Source: Bradyrhizobium sp. WSM3983
GTDB taxonomy: Bacteria > Pseudomonadota > Alphaproteobacteria > Rhizobiales > Xanthobacteraceae
Reading direction: 5' to 3'
DNA length: 48,882 bases
Assembly (NCBI RefSeq): GCF_000473045.1
Contig: NZ_AXAY01000046.1
Coordinates: forward strand, 1 to 48,882
Below, piece by piece: positions 18,382-27,253 of the stretch (the first letter of the stretch is position 1; every line of letters begins with the position of its first letter). Both the position numbers and the translations under genes were made by a program. The notes under the pieces were generated by a model that saw nothing but the letters and a program-made list of their open reading frames with translations, did no database searches and had not been told where the DNA came from.

Positions 18382-20133
18382 ATGATGGCGTCATTTTCGA
18401 CACGGCGGACTTTTTTCGCACTCATCGCCACTCTGGCGTTTGGCCTTGTATCAGCAACCGCGCAGGATGCGCGGCGGGCTTATGTCCCGCCGACGCTCGA
18501 CACAGTGCACGCTATCCCCGCCGAGCATGGCATTGTGGTGGCGCAGGAGAAGATATCGGCGCAGGTCGGCGCCGATATCTTGCGGCGCGGCGGCAATGCG
18601 GTCGACGCGGCCGTCGCGACAGGCTTTGCGATGGCGGTGACTTATCCGCGCGCCGGCAATATCGGCGGCGGCGGCTTCATGGTGATCCACTCCACCGAGC
18701 GCAATGAAGACGTCGCGATCGATTATCGCGAGACCGCGCCGGCGGCGACCACGGCGCAGATATTCCTTGGAGCCGACGGCAAGCCCGATCCCGCCAAGTC
18801 GCGCGATTCCGGACTTGGCATCGGCGTGCCCGGCACGGTCGCAGGCCTGGCGCTGGCGCTCGAGAAATACGGCTCAGGCAAGTTCACGCTGGCGCAATTG
18901 CTCGAACCTGCGATCGCCCTCGCCCGCGATGGATTTATCGTCACCGACGACATCGCCGATACCCTGCCGGGCTGGTATCCGCGACTCGCTCGCTGGTCAA
19001 CCTCGGCCAAAGTTTTCGCAAAGCCCGATGGCACGCCGTTTGGCGAAGGCGACAGGCTGGTGCAGAGCGATCTCGCCGACACGCTGGCGAGTGTCGCAGC
19101 ACAAGGACCGCGCGGCTTCTACGAGGGGCCGGTGGCGGAGAGGATCGCCAAGGCCGTGTCCGACGCCGGCGGCATCATGACGCCGGCCGATCTGAAGGCC
19201 TATCAGGCGGTGATCCGCACGCCAGTGCGCGGCACCTATCGCGGCTATGACATCGTCTCGATGCCGCTGCCATCATCCGGCGGGGTGGTGCTGGTGGAAT
19301 CGCTCAACATCCTCGAAGGCTTTCAACTCGCCGATCTGAAGCAGGGCTCGCCGGCATCGCTGCATCTGCTGATCGAAGCCATGAAGCGCGCCTATGCGGA
19401 TCGTGCGCGCTATCTCGGCGATCCCGCCTTCGTCAACGCGCCGATCGAAACGCTCACGGCGAAGAACTATGCGACCAAACTGCGTGCGAGCATCTCGACC
19501 GATCGCGCGACGCCGTCGAAAGAGATCGTTTCCGCACCGCCCGCGCCGCGCGAAGGCAGCAACACCACGCACTATTCCGTCGTCGATGCCCGCGGCAATG
19601 CCGTCAGCAACACCTATACGCTGAACTTCAGCTACGGCGTCGGCCTCGTCGCCGATGGCACCGGCGTGCTGCTCAACAACGAGCTCGACGATTTCACCGC
19701 CGCCGTCGGCGCCTCCAATGCCTATGGCCTCGTCGGCTACGAACCCAATCTGCCCGGGCCCGGCAAGCGGCCACTGTCCTCGATGTCGCCGACCATCGTG
19801 CTCCGGGGCGGCAAACCGGTGCTGGTGACGGGCTCGCCCGGTGGCAGCCGTATCATCTCGACCGTACTCCAGGTGATCGTGAACGTTCTCGACTACAAGA
19901 TGGACGTAGCGGCCGCAGTGGCCGCGCCGCGGCTGCATCATCAGTGGCTGCCGGACGAAGTGCGCGTCGAGCGCGGCTTTCCCGACGATGTGCTGTTCGA
20001 GTTGAAAGCGAATGGTCACCTCATCGTCGAGCCGATGGGACAAACCTCCGCCAACTCGATTCTCGTGACGCCGAACGGCCCCCTCGGCGCGCCGGATCCG
20101 CGCTCGCGCGGCGCGGAAGCAGCGGGGCAGTAG
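18382..20133 (+). CDS. ggt: Gamma-glutamyltransferase, periplasmic
   Basis: Cleaves the gamma-glutamyl bond of glutathione and transfers the glutamyl group to water or amino acids. The 583-residue precursor begins with a signal peptide (TFFALIATLAFGLVSATA). It is a proenzyme that cleaves itself before Thr395 in NTTHYSVVDARGNAV; that threonine becomes the nucleophile of the small subunit. The glycine motif GSPGGSRIIST is also present. The upstream TTG 18379 is adjacent and cannot be excluded. A GST gene follows on the other strand, but no operon links them. Confidence 0.95.
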   Translation: MMASFSTRRTFFALIATLAFGLVSATAQDARRAYVPPTLDTVHAIPAEHGIVVAQEKISAQVGADILRRGGNAVDAAVATGFAMAVTYPRAGNIGGGGFMVIHSTERNEDVAIDYRETAPAATTAQIFLGADGKPDPAKSRDSGLGIGVPGTVAGLALALEKYGSGKFTLAQLLEPAIALARDGFIVTDDIADTLPGWYPRLARWSTSAKVFAKPDGTPFGEGDRLVQSDLADTLASVAAQGPRGFYEGPVAERIAKAVSDAGGIMTPADLKAYQAVIRTPVRGTYRGYDIVSMPLPSSGGVVLVESLNILEGFQLADLKQGSPASLHLLIEAMKRAYADRARYLGDPAFVNAPIETLTAKNYATKLRASISTDRATPSKEIVSAPPAPREGSNTTHYSVVDARGNAVSNTYTLNFSYGVGLVADGTGVLLNNELDDFTAAVGASNAYGLVGYEPNLPGPGKRPLSSMSPTIVLRGGKPVLVTGSPGGSRIISTVLQVIVNVLDYKMDVAAAVAAPRLHHQWLPDEVRVERGFPDDVLFELKANGHLIVEPMGQTSANSILVTPNGPLGAPDPRSRGAEAAGQ

Positions 20134-20201
20134 CCCGTCCGCTGCATCCGCGTGTTGTTTCCTGCGACGGGTCCGCGTGACCAGCAATGGCGGCGAAATA
20201 G

Positions 20202-20867
20202 CTATCGTCCCACCTCGTACGGGCCGCCCTTCTCGAGCGCGTGGCTGTACGCCGGCCGTGCATGGATGCGTTCGAGGAAGGCCATCGCCTTGGGATGGCC
20301 CTGCTCGAGCCCACCGCGCGCTTGCGCTGCTTCAAGCGGAAAGCTCATCTGGATATCGGCCGCGGTGAACTCGCTGCCGGCGAACCACTCGCTTTTTCCC
20401 AGCTCGCCTTCCCAATAATCCATGTGCTGCTTGAGCTGCGGATTGACCAGCGCGGTGAGCGCCTGGTTCGAGACCTTGCGCACCAGCGGACGAAGCAGCG
20501 CCGGTGCGCGCTTCGGCATCAGCGTGAACAGCAGTTTTAGCAGCAGCGGCGACATGGCGGATCCTTCCGCATAATGTAGCCAATACGTGAAGCGCAGCCG
20601 CTCCGGCGTGTTCGGCGGCGGAATCAGCCGGCCATTGCCGTATGTCGCGATGAGATATTCGATGATCGCGCCGGACTCAGCGACGGTGTTGCCGTTGTCG
20701 GTAATGACGGGCGACTTGCCGAGCGGATGGATGGCGCGCAGCTCCTTCGGCGCACGCATGTCCGGCTGACGCTGATAGCGCACGATCTCATAGGGCACGC
20801 CCAACTCCTCGAGCAGCCACAATACCCGCTGCGAACGCGAATTGTTGAGGTGGTGGACGGTCAGCAT
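20202..20867 (-). CDS. Glutathione S-transferase
   Basis: A 221-residue protein with the N-terminal thioredoxin-like domain beginning MLTVHHLNNSRSQRVLWLLE and the glutathione-binding turn HPLGKSPVITDNG followed by VAESGAIIEYL (the conserved ES pair). A helical C-terminal domain follows, with FTAADIQMSFPL as the family N-capping box. The serine in NNSRSQR is the likely catalytic residue. The 19 codons upstream of ATG 20867 do not match GSTs. It is divergent from the DUF2239 gene and shares a region with two CCCGGG-centred operators. Confidence 0.93.
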   Translation of the reverse strand: MLTVHHLNNSRSQRVLWLLEELGVPYEIVRYQRQPDMRAPKELRAIHPLGKSPVITDNGNTVAESGAIIEYLIATYGNGRLIPPPNTPERLRFTYWLHYAEGSAMSPLLLKLLFTLMPKRAPALLRPLVRKVSNQALTALVNPQLKQHMDYWEGELGKSEWFAGSEFTAADIQMSFPLEAAQARGGLEQGHPKAMAFLERIHARPAYSHALEKGGPYEVGR

Positions 20868-20955
20868 CGCGAGATCCCCAAGGCTAGGCGTGGTCGGTCG
20901 ATCGCGTACGTGCCAGCCCGGCAACGCAATGTCGAGCCATCCGGATGGATATTTT

Positions 20956-20992
20956 CACCCGGGCATATTGACGCTGCTAAATTACCCGGGTA
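20956..20992. promoter_or_regulatory. Paired CCCGGG-centred operator candidates
   Basis: The perfect palindrome TACCCGGGTA lies at 20983-20992, with a related CACCCGGGCA at 20956-20965; the centres are 27 bp apart. Both lie in the AT-rich gap between the divergent GST and DUF2239 genes. The arrangement suits a dimeric repressor controlling both genes. I cannot name the regulator and none is encoded next to it. Confidence 0.5.
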
Positions 20993-21022
20993 TTAAATTG
21001 ACCACTGTCATCAAATACGGCA

Positions 21023-21613
21023 ATGATTTCAATGCAAAAGACTTTCACCGCCTTCCAGGGACAGCGCCGTCTGGTGTCCGGGCCGGCAGGAGAGGTCGCG
21101 CTGGTCGTCAAGCGGGTGGCGGCACGGCCAGACGAGCCCACCATCATCTTCGAGGACACCACGGGCCGATCGATCGACTTCGATCTGCGCGGCGGGGATC
21201 GCGAGGTGCTGGCGCGTCTGGCGAAGCTGATCCCGCCGCCGGTTGCGGAGACCGCGCCACCGGCCGAGCCGCGCGGCCGCGGCCGGCCGAAACTCGGCGT
21301 GGTCGCGCGCGAGGTGACGCTGCTGCCGCGGCACTGGGAGTGGCTCGGCGCGCAGCCCGGCGGCGCTTCGGTCGCGCTGCGAAAACTGGTCGACGAGGCG
21401 CGGCGCGCGAGCGGCGACAAGGATCGCGAGCGGCAGGCGCGCGATGCGGCCTATCACTTCATGTCGACCATGGCCGGCAATCTGCCGCAGTTCGAGGAAG
21501 CTTCGCGCGCACTGTTTGCAGATGACCGGCGGCGCTTCACCGGACTGATCGCCGACTGGCCGGCCGACATCCGCGACCACATCGTCAAGCTCGCCTATAG
21601 CGACCGCGCCTAG
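21023..21613 (+). CDS. DUF2239 family protein
   Basis: A 196-residue protein that I recognise as DUF2239 from FTAFQGQRRLVSGPAGEVA near the N-terminus, RGRGRPKLGVVAREVTLLPR (about 92-111), and a C-terminal helix with MSTMAGNLPQFEEASRALFA. The function is unknown. The arginine-rich GRGRPKL block resembles an AT-hook, and the following HWEWLGAQPGGASVALRKLV is strongly conserved in the family, so nucleic-acid contact is possible but unproven. ATG 21032 is another possible start. It is divergent from the GST gene. Confidence 0.85.
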   Translation: MISMQKTFTAFQGQRRLVSGPAGEVALVVKRVAARPDEPTIIFEDTTGRSIDFDLRGGDREVLARLAKLIPPPVAETAPPAEPRGRGRPKLGVVAREVTLLPRHWEWLGAQPGGASVALRKLVDEARRASGDKDRERQARDAAYHFMSTMAGNLPQFEEASRALFADDRRRFTGLIADWPADIRDHIVKLAYSDRA

Positions 21614-21699
21614 GCGCGATCTCCAACAACCCATCAACGGCCAGGCCGCGCGTGCTTCGCGCGGCAACGGCTCTGCTCGTCCTGATGAAAGGCACATCC

Positions 21700-23049
21700 A
21701 TGTCCGCTCCAAAACCGCTCTGGAAAACCTTCCAGCGCTTTCTCGCACCGTTGATGCTGGGCAACGCGCTGCAATCGCTGTTCGGCACCGTCAGCAATGT
21801 CTATCTCGGCCAGATGATCGGCGTGGACGCACTGGCGGCTGTCTCGACATTCTTTCCGGTGGTGTTCTTCCTGTTCGCCTTCGTCATGGGTCTGAGCACC
21901 GGCGCCACCGTGCTGATCGGCCAGGCCTTTGGTGCGGGCGAGCACGGCAGGATCAAAATCGTCGTCGGCACGACGCTCGCGGTCGGCCTGCTGCTCTCGA
22001 TGTCTGTCGGATTGATCGGCGGGCTCTTCAGCCGGCAATTGATGATGGCGCTCGCGACGCCCGCAGACATTCTCGACCAGGCAAGCCGCTATGCCCGCAT
22101 CATGCTGCTGACGATGCCGCTCGGCTTCACCTTCCTGCTGATGACGGCAATGATCCGCGGCGTCGGCGACGCGGTGACACCGCTGCTGGCGCTGGCATTG
22201 TCGACTGCGATCGGCCTGATCCTGACGCCGATGCTGATCCGCGGCGCGTTCGGATTGCCGGCGCTCGGCATCACCAGCCCGGCCTGGGCGGCCGCGATCT
22301 CCAACGCGGTGACGCTGGTCGCGCTGGCCTTCTATTTGCTGCGGAAGAAGCACGCGCTCGCGCCGGACGTCGCATTGCTGCGCCATGTGCGGCTCAATCG
22401 TGCCGTAATCGGACAGATCCTTGGCATTGGATTACCCAGTGCGGTCGGCATGGTCGTGATGGCGATCGCCGAGCTGGTTTTGCTCGGCCTTGTCAACGGC
22501 TTTGGCTCGAACGCAACGGCGGCTTACGGCGCGGTCAATCAGGTGATGGGCTACACGCAGTTCACGGCGATCTCGATCTCGATCGCGGTCTCGATCCTCG
22601 GCGCGCAAGCCATCGGCGGTGGCGATAGAGGCCGGCTCGACGGCATCGTTCGCACGGGCCTTGCGTTCAATCTCGTGCTGACTGGCGGGCTCGTGGCGCT
22701 GATCTATCTCGCGCCGCGCGCCGTGCTCGGCATCTTCATCACCGATGGCGCCGTGCTCGATTTGGCGAAAGGTTTACTCTTTGTCGCTTTGTGGAGCTCG
22801 GTGCCGTTCGGCCTTGCGACTACGTTTTCCGGCGCGATGCGTGCCGCCGGCGTGGCGCTGACGCCGATGCTGCTGTCGATCTTCGCCATTGTCGCGATCG
22901 AGCTGCCGTCGGCAATGATCCTGAGCCGCACGATCGGCCTTGAAGGTGTATGGGCGGCCTATCCGATCGTGTTTTGCGCCATGTTCATTTTGCAGATGGG
23001 CTATTACTTGCTGGTGTGGCGCAAGAAGGCGATCCGGCGCCTGATCTGA
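21700..23049 (+). CDS. MATE family efflux transporter
   Basis: A 449-residue inner-membrane protein with 12 predicted helices in two similar six-helix halves, the MATE/NorM fold that exports cationic compounds using a sodium or proton gradient. Typical pieces are TVSNVYLGQMIGVDALAAVS near helix 1-2 and SNATAAYGAVNQVMGYTQF in the second half. ATG 21700 has AAAGG eight bases upstream; ATG 21685 and GTG 21652 lack a ribosome site. It follows DUF2239 by 86 bp and may share its transcript. The substrate is unknown. Confidence 0.92.
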   Translation: MSAPKPLWKTFQRFLAPLMLGNALQSLFGTVSNVYLGQMIGVDALAAVSTFFPVVFFLFAFVMGLSTGATVLIGQAFGAGEHGRIKIVVGTTLAVGLLLSMSVGLIGGLFSRQLMMALATPADILDQASRYARIMLLTMPLGFTFLLMTAMIRGVGDAVTPLLALALSTAIGLILTPMLIRGAFGLPALGITSPAWAAAISNAVTLVALAFYLLRKKHALAPDVALLRHVRLNRAVIGQILGIGLPSAVGMVVMAIAELVLLGLVNGFGSNATAAYGAVNQVMGYTQFTAISISIAVSILGAQAIGGGDRGRLDGIVRTGLAFNLVLTGGLVALIYLAPRAVLGIFITDGAVLDLAKGLLFVALWSSVPFGLATTFSGAMRAAGVALTPMLLSIFAIVAIELPSAMILSRTIGLEGVWAAYPIVFCAMFILQMGYYLLVWRKKAIRRLI

Positions 23050-23139
23050 TCATCAAGATATTATGACCGTCATTAAACGGTGGACCTGTGGCGCGCCCTG
23101 CGCCACAATGGATGAAAAGCCAGATCAGGGAGAACGATT

Positions 23140-23748
23140 TTGAGCCGCACAGCCCCGCAATTCCTGTTCGACTTCGGCAGCCCGAACGCCTATCTCAGCC
23201 ACCTGGCAATTCCGGCGATCGAGCAGCGCATCGGCGTCAAATTTGAATATGTGCCGATCCTGCTCGGCGGCATCTTCAAGTCGACCAACAACAAGTCCCC
23301 GGCCGAGATGCTCGCCGGCATCAAGAACAAGCGCGAATTCCAGCAGGTCGAGACCGAGCGCTTCATCAAGCGCTTCAAGGTCCAGCCTTACGTCTTCAAT
23401 CCCAACTTCCCCGTCAACACACTGAACCTGATGCGCACCGCGATCGCGGCGCAGCTCGAGGGCGTGTTCGAGAAATATGTCGATGCCGCCTTCCATCACA
23501 TGTGGCGCGAGCCGAAGAAGATGGACGACCTCGAGGTCGCGGCGAAGGCGCTGGCGTCCTCGGGTCTCGATGCCAAAAAGCTGTTCGCCCGCGCCCAGGA
23601 GCCCGAGGTGAAGGGCAAGCTGATCAAGAACACCGAGGAGGCGGTCGCCCGCGGCTCGTTCGGCTCGCCGACCTTCTTCGTCGGCAACGAGATGTTTTTC
23701 GGCAAGGAACAGCTGCGCGAGGTCGAGGAGATGGTGCTGGGACAATAA
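23140..23748 (+). CDS. 2-hydroxychromene-2-carboxylate isomerase-like, DsbA fold
   Basis: A 202-residue kappa-class GST / DsbA-fold protein. The N-terminal FDFGSPNAYLS replaces the CxxC of DsbA with the SPxAYL pattern of the HCCA isomerases of naphthalene-type degradation; serine binds glutathione there. FGSPTFFVGNEMFFGKEQL is the conserved C-terminal segment. No aromatic-degradation genes are adjacent, so the natural substrate is open. The start is TTG, supported by CAGGGAGAAC just upstream. Confidence 0.88.
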   Translation: MSRTAPQFLFDFGSPNAYLSHLAIPAIEQRIGVKFEYVPILLGGIFKSTNNKSPAEMLAGIKNKREFQQVETERFIKRFKVQPYVFNPNFPVNTLNLMRTAIAAQLEGVFEKYVDAAFHHMWREPKKMDDLEVAAKALASSGLDAKKLFARAQEPEVKGKLIKNTEEAVARGSFGSPTFFVGNEMFFGKEQLREVEEMVLGQ

Positions 23749-23859
23749 TCCCGCATCTCCGGCGACAGAATGTGATCGCGGTGACATTCCGGGTTGCTTC
23801 GCTTCGCGCGCAAGGGCGACTATAGATAGACCGCCAATAGCAACAATAAGGACTTGCCC

Positions 23860-24783
23860 ATGCGTATCCTCGTGGTCGGCGCCGGCGCCATCGGCGGCTA
23901 TTTTGGTGGCAGGCTGTTACAGGCCGGCCGCGACGTCACTTTCCTGGTCCGGCCGCGCCGCGCCAGCGAGCTCGCGAGCGACGGCCTCGTCATCAAGAGC
24001 CCGAATGGCGACGTGACCTTGAAGAATCCGCCGACCGTGCAGGCCGACGCGATCGAGGACAAATTCGACGTCGTGCTGCTCAGTTGCAAGGCGTTCGACC
24101 TCGACGATGCCATCAAATCGTTCGCAGCCGCGGTCGGCCCGAACACTGCGATCATCCCGATGCTCAATGGCATGAAGCATCTCGACACGCTCGATGCGAA
24201 ATTCGGCAAGGAGCGCGTGCTCGGCGGTCTCTGCGCCATTGCCGCGACCCTGAACGAGAAGCGCGAAGTGGTGCAGCTGCAGCCGATGCAGTCGATCAAT
24301 TACGGCGAGCGTGACGGCAAATTGTCGGATCGCGTCAAGGCGATCGACGAAGCCTTCAAGAGCGGCATCGTTGGCGCCACTGCCAGCCAGAACATCATGC
24401 AGGACATGTGGGAGAAGTGGGTATTCCTGTCCTCGCTCGCCGCAAGCACCAGCCTGATGCGCACCTCCGTCGGCAACATCCTCGCTGCGCCCGGCGGCCG
24501 CGACTTTTTGCTCGGCATGCTCGATGAGACCAGCTCGATCGCCACGGCGTCGGGCTACACGCCGGGCGGTCCGTTCTTCGAGCGCGTGAAGGGCAACCTT
24601 ACGACCGAGGGCTCGCCGATGACGGCCTCGATGTTCCGCGACATCAAGGCAGGCTTCCCGGTCGAGGCCGACCACGTGATCGGCGACCTCATCGCGCGCG
24701 CCGATGCCGCCAAAGTCCCGGTGCCGAAACTGCGCATCGCGTACACTCATCTCAAGGCGTATGAGAAGCAACGCGTGGGGTAG
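23860..24783 (+). CDS. panE: 2-dehydropantoate 2-reductase family protein
   Basis: The family reduces ketopantoate to pantoate with NADPH on the route to pantothenate and CoA. The protein has 307 residues, starting directly with the dinucleotide motif MRILVVGAGAIGGYFGGRLL. Conserved DVVLLSCKAFDLD and a lysine within the central helix (EKWVFLSSLAASTSLMRTSVG) follow. Alphaproteobacteria often carry several paralogues, so it may act on another 2-ketoacid. ATG 23860 was chosen over TTG 23854; AATAAGGA precedes it. Confidence 0.87.
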   Translation: MRILVVGAGAIGGYFGGRLLQAGRDVTFLVRPRRASELASDGLVIKSPNGDVTLKNPPTVQADAIEDKFDVVLLSCKAFDLDDAIKSFAAAVGPNTAIIPMLNGMKHLDTLDAKFGKERVLGGLCAIAATLNEKREVVQLQPMQSINYGERDGKLSDRVKAIDEAFKSGIVGATASQNIMQDMWEKWVFLSSLAASTSLMRTSVGNILAAPGGRDFLLGMLDETSSIATASGYTPGGPFFERVKGNLTTEGSPMTASMFRDIKAGFPVEADHVIGDLIARADAAKVPVPKLRIAYTHLKAYEKQRVG

Positions 24784-24803
24784 GTAGCAGCCCGCATTCC
24801 GCT

Positions 24804-24930
24804 GTCGTCCCGGCGAAGGCCGGGACCCATACCGCGTGATCTATCGAGTACGGACGATAGAAGTACCGAACAACGAGTCTTCGCCAAACCACTCCCTGTG
24901 GTTATGGGTCCCGGCCTTCGCCGGGACGAC
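24804..24930. repeat. Palindromic intergenic element, copy 2 (inverted)
   Basis: The same element as at 16767-16883 but in the opposite orientation: its core begins ACCGCGTGATCTATCGA and ends CCACTCCCTGTGGTT. The terminal arms (GTCGTCCCGGCGAAGGCCGG... and complement) are nearly perfect. It lies between the convergent panE-like and cytochrome c genes. Confidence 0.8.
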
Positions 24931-24955
24931 AGCGGAGTTTGCAGCTACACTTCGG

Positions 24956-25549
24956 CTACTTGAAATATGCGAGGTAGTGCGAGACGGCGGTGATTTCCTC
25001 ATCGCTCATGTGATAGGCGACATCGGCCATCGCGGCGACGCCGCCGCCGACGCGCTGGCTGCTCTTGTAGTCTTGCAGCGCCTTGACCAGATATTCCTCG
25101 CGCTGACCCGCGAGCCGCGCGACGGCCTTGGTGCCGGCGAAGCTATCCGTGTGACATGAGGCGCAGCGGCGGCCGACGGCAACTTGCGCGCCTTTTTTCG
25201 ACAGGTCCGGATCCTTGTCCTCCGCTGGCTTTGGCGGTGTCATGGCCGCGAAATAAGCGCCGAGACTGCGGACGTCCTCGTTGGTGATCTCCGCGGCAAT
25301 CGGCTGCATCTGCTCGTTCTTGCGCGAGCCGGCGCGGAAGAAGACGAGCTGCCATTGCAGGAATTGATCGGGCTGGCCCGCCAGCGAGGGGATGTTCTCG
25401 GTCTGCGAGATACCGTTCTCGCCGTGACAGCCGGAGCAAACGGCAGCCTTCTCCTGGACGGCAGTATTATCGGCGGCGCTTGCGGAAAGGGCACCAAGCG
25501 CGAGGAGCGCAGCCGTGCTGATTGCGTGCGAGATGAACTGCCGGCGCAT
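24956..25549 (-). CDS. Diheme cytochrome c (c4-like), periplasmic
   Basis: A 197-residue precursor with a signal peptide (MRRQFISHAISTAALLALGA, ending ASA) and two heme-c sites, CSGCH at 38-42 and CASCH at 129-133. The methionine ligands are probably in the MQPIAAE and VAAMADVAYHMS segments. The two-fold layout is that of cytochrome c4. It lies 110 bp downstream of the PQQ-type dehydrogenase on the same strand and is the obvious candidate electron acceptor for it. The longer open frame from 25663 has no sensible N-terminus. Confidence 0.92.
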   Translation of the reverse strand: MRRQFISHAISTAALLALGALSASAADNTAVQEKAAVCSGCHGENGISQTENIPSLAGQPDQFLQWQLVFFRAGSRKNEQMQPIAAEITNEDVRSLGAYFAAMTPPKPAEDKDPDLSKKGAQVAVGRRCASCHTDSFAGTKAVARLAGQREEYLVKALQDYKSSQRVGGGVAAMADVAYHMSDEEITAVSHYLAYFK

Positions 25550-25659
25550 GGTAGGAATTCCGGATTTGCGCGCAAGTGGCGCGGAACGACAGCGTGAGAC
25601 TTTGAAATGAAAGAGGCTGCGGCGCCTTGCGGGCCACCGCAGCCTCGTGTCGTCGTGCG

Positions 25660-26931
25660 TCACTTCTTGCTGTAGCTGATGCGGTAGATCGCGCCGGCCC
25701 AGTCGTCGGCGACGAGGATCGAGCCGTCCTTGGCGAGGATGATGTCGTCGGGACGACCGAGATAGCCCTGGTCACCCTCGATCCATCCGGAGGCGAACAC
25801 CTCCTGCTTGGGGTTCTTGCCGTCTGGTCCGACGATCACACGCATGATGCGGCCGCCCTGGTACTTGTGACGATTCCAGGAGCCGTGCTCGGCGATCAGG
25901 ATGTTGTTTTTGTACTCGGCGGGGAATTGGTCGCCGGTATAGAACTTCATGCCGAGCGGAGCGACGTGGGCCCCGAGGTTCAGCACGGGCGGCGTGAACT
26001 CGGAGCATTTGTGGCCCATCGCGAACTTCGGATCGGGCAGGTCCCCCTGGTGGCAGTAGGGATAGCCGAAATGCTCGCCCATCTTCGAGATCATGTTCAG
26101 CTTGTCGGAGGGCAGATCGTCGCTGACCCAGTCGCGGGCGTTCTCGGTGAACCAGTACTTGCCGGTGCGCGGATCGACGTCGCCGCCGACCGAGTTGCGG
26201 ACGCCGAGCGCCACGGTTTCGGCATTGCCGGTCTTGGGATCGACGCGCCGGATCTGCGAGACGCTGGTCGGCGGGATGCCGACATTGAAGGGCGGTCCGA
26301 ACGGAATGTAGAACCAGCCGTCCTTGTCGGCCGCGAGGTACTTCCAGCCGTGCGCGGCGTAGGACGGCATGTCGTCATAGACGACCTTGCCCTCGCCGAG
26401 ATTGTCGAGCTTGTTTTCGACGTCGTCGTAACGGATCAGCTTGTCGACCGCGATGACGTAGAGCGCACCGTCCTTGACGGCCAGACCCGTGGGCATGTTG
26501 AGCCCCTTGAGGATGGTCTTGACCTCTTTCTTTCCGTTGTTGTCCTTGATGGCATAGACGTTGCCGAGGCCGAACGAGCCGACGAACAGCGTGCCCTTGT
26601 CACCCCAGGCCATCTGTCGCGCGGCCAGCACGTTCGAGGCATAGACCTCGATCTTGAAGCCCGCCGGCAGCTTGATCTTCTTCATCATCGCCGCGAGCTC
26701 GGCATCCGAGGCGCCGGTCGGCGGACCCGACGGCGGCGCGAGGCCCTTCTGCGCCTCGGTCTCGTCGCCGAGGAACCAGTCATCCGGCGGATGGGTCCAG
26801 AATTCCTTGGTGCCGGATTCGTACTTCTTCAGCGCCCGGCCTTGGTCTTGTTGTGCGTTGACGACGCTGGTCCCGGCAAGAAGGGCCACGGCTGCAAGCG
26901 CCAACACGGATCGATGGATCATCGATTTCAT
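25660..26931 (-). CDS. PQQ-dependent sugar dehydrogenase (sorbosone dehydrogenase-like)
   Basis: A 423-residue periplasmic protein with a signal peptide (SVLALAAVALLAGTSVVNA) and a six-bladed propeller of the soluble glucose dehydrogenase / L-sorbosone dehydrogenase group. Typical pieces are MAWGDKGTLFVGSFGLGNVY, GVRNSVGGDVDPRTGKYWFT and IAEHGSWNRHKYQGGRI. Members oxidise sugars or aldoses with PQQ and pass electrons to cytochrome c, matching the adjacent diheme cytochrome. The substrate is unknown, and no PQQ synthesis genes are in the window. GGGGAG precedes the start. Confidence 0.9.
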   Translation of the reverse strand: MKSMIHRSVLALAAVALLAGTSVVNAQQDQGRALKKYESGTKEFWTHPPDDWFLGDETEAQKGLAPPSGPPTGASDAELAAMMKKIKLPAGFKIEVYASNVLAARQMAWGDKGTLFVGSFGLGNVYAIKDNNGKKEVKTILKGLNMPTGLAVKDGALYVIAVDKLIRYDDVENKLDNLGEGKVVYDDMPSYAAHGWKYLAADKDGWFYIPFGPPFNVGIPPTSVSQIRRVDPKTGNAETVALGVRNSVGGDVDPRTGKYWFTENARDWVSDDLPSDKLNMISKMGEHFGYPYCHQGDLPDPKFAMGHKCSEFTPPVLNLGAHVAPLGMKFYTGDQFPAEYKNNILIAEHGSWNRHKYQGGRIMRVIVGPDGKNPKQEVFASGWIEGDQGYLGRPDDIILAKDGSILVADDWAGAIYRISYSKK

Positions 26932-27253
26932 CGCGTCACTCCCCTAAGGCAGCCGTGAGGGCTGCGCGTTATTTTGTTTTGCTGTTCGAGTAGGCGAAGT
27001 TCGGAGTCTGTCGAGGTGGCAGACGCAAAAAGGTTAGCACATCTGCGAGCCGTGAGAAGCGCGTCGCAGGGACTGCAGTCACGCTGCAACGCGGTATCGC
27101 GATCAAGCGCGCCGCATTTGCAGGCAGCAAAATGGTCGACCAATACAAAACCGCGAAAACAACCCCATGCACCGTAGAACGGTCGAGGCCGGATGGTGCG
27201 CGGCGACAACGGCCACACGCTTGAAACATCGTGCGAATTGACAAAAGCAGCGG
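26932..27253. other. Intergenic region without a recognisable gene
   Basis: This is 322 bp between the PQQ-type dehydrogenase and the epimerase. A short hairpin GCAGCC-GTGAG-GGCTGC at 26949-26965 is followed on the plus strand by a T-rich run, but no plus-strand gene ends here. Overlapping open frames show no family resemblance. The region probably carries the promoter of the dehydrogenase-cytochrome pair. Confidence 0.45.

Noticed and set aside
26949..26980. Intrinsic terminator (GCAGCC hairpin then T-rich run)
   Set aside because: It is oriented for a plus-strand transcript, but no plus-strand gene ends near it. The stem is only six bases.
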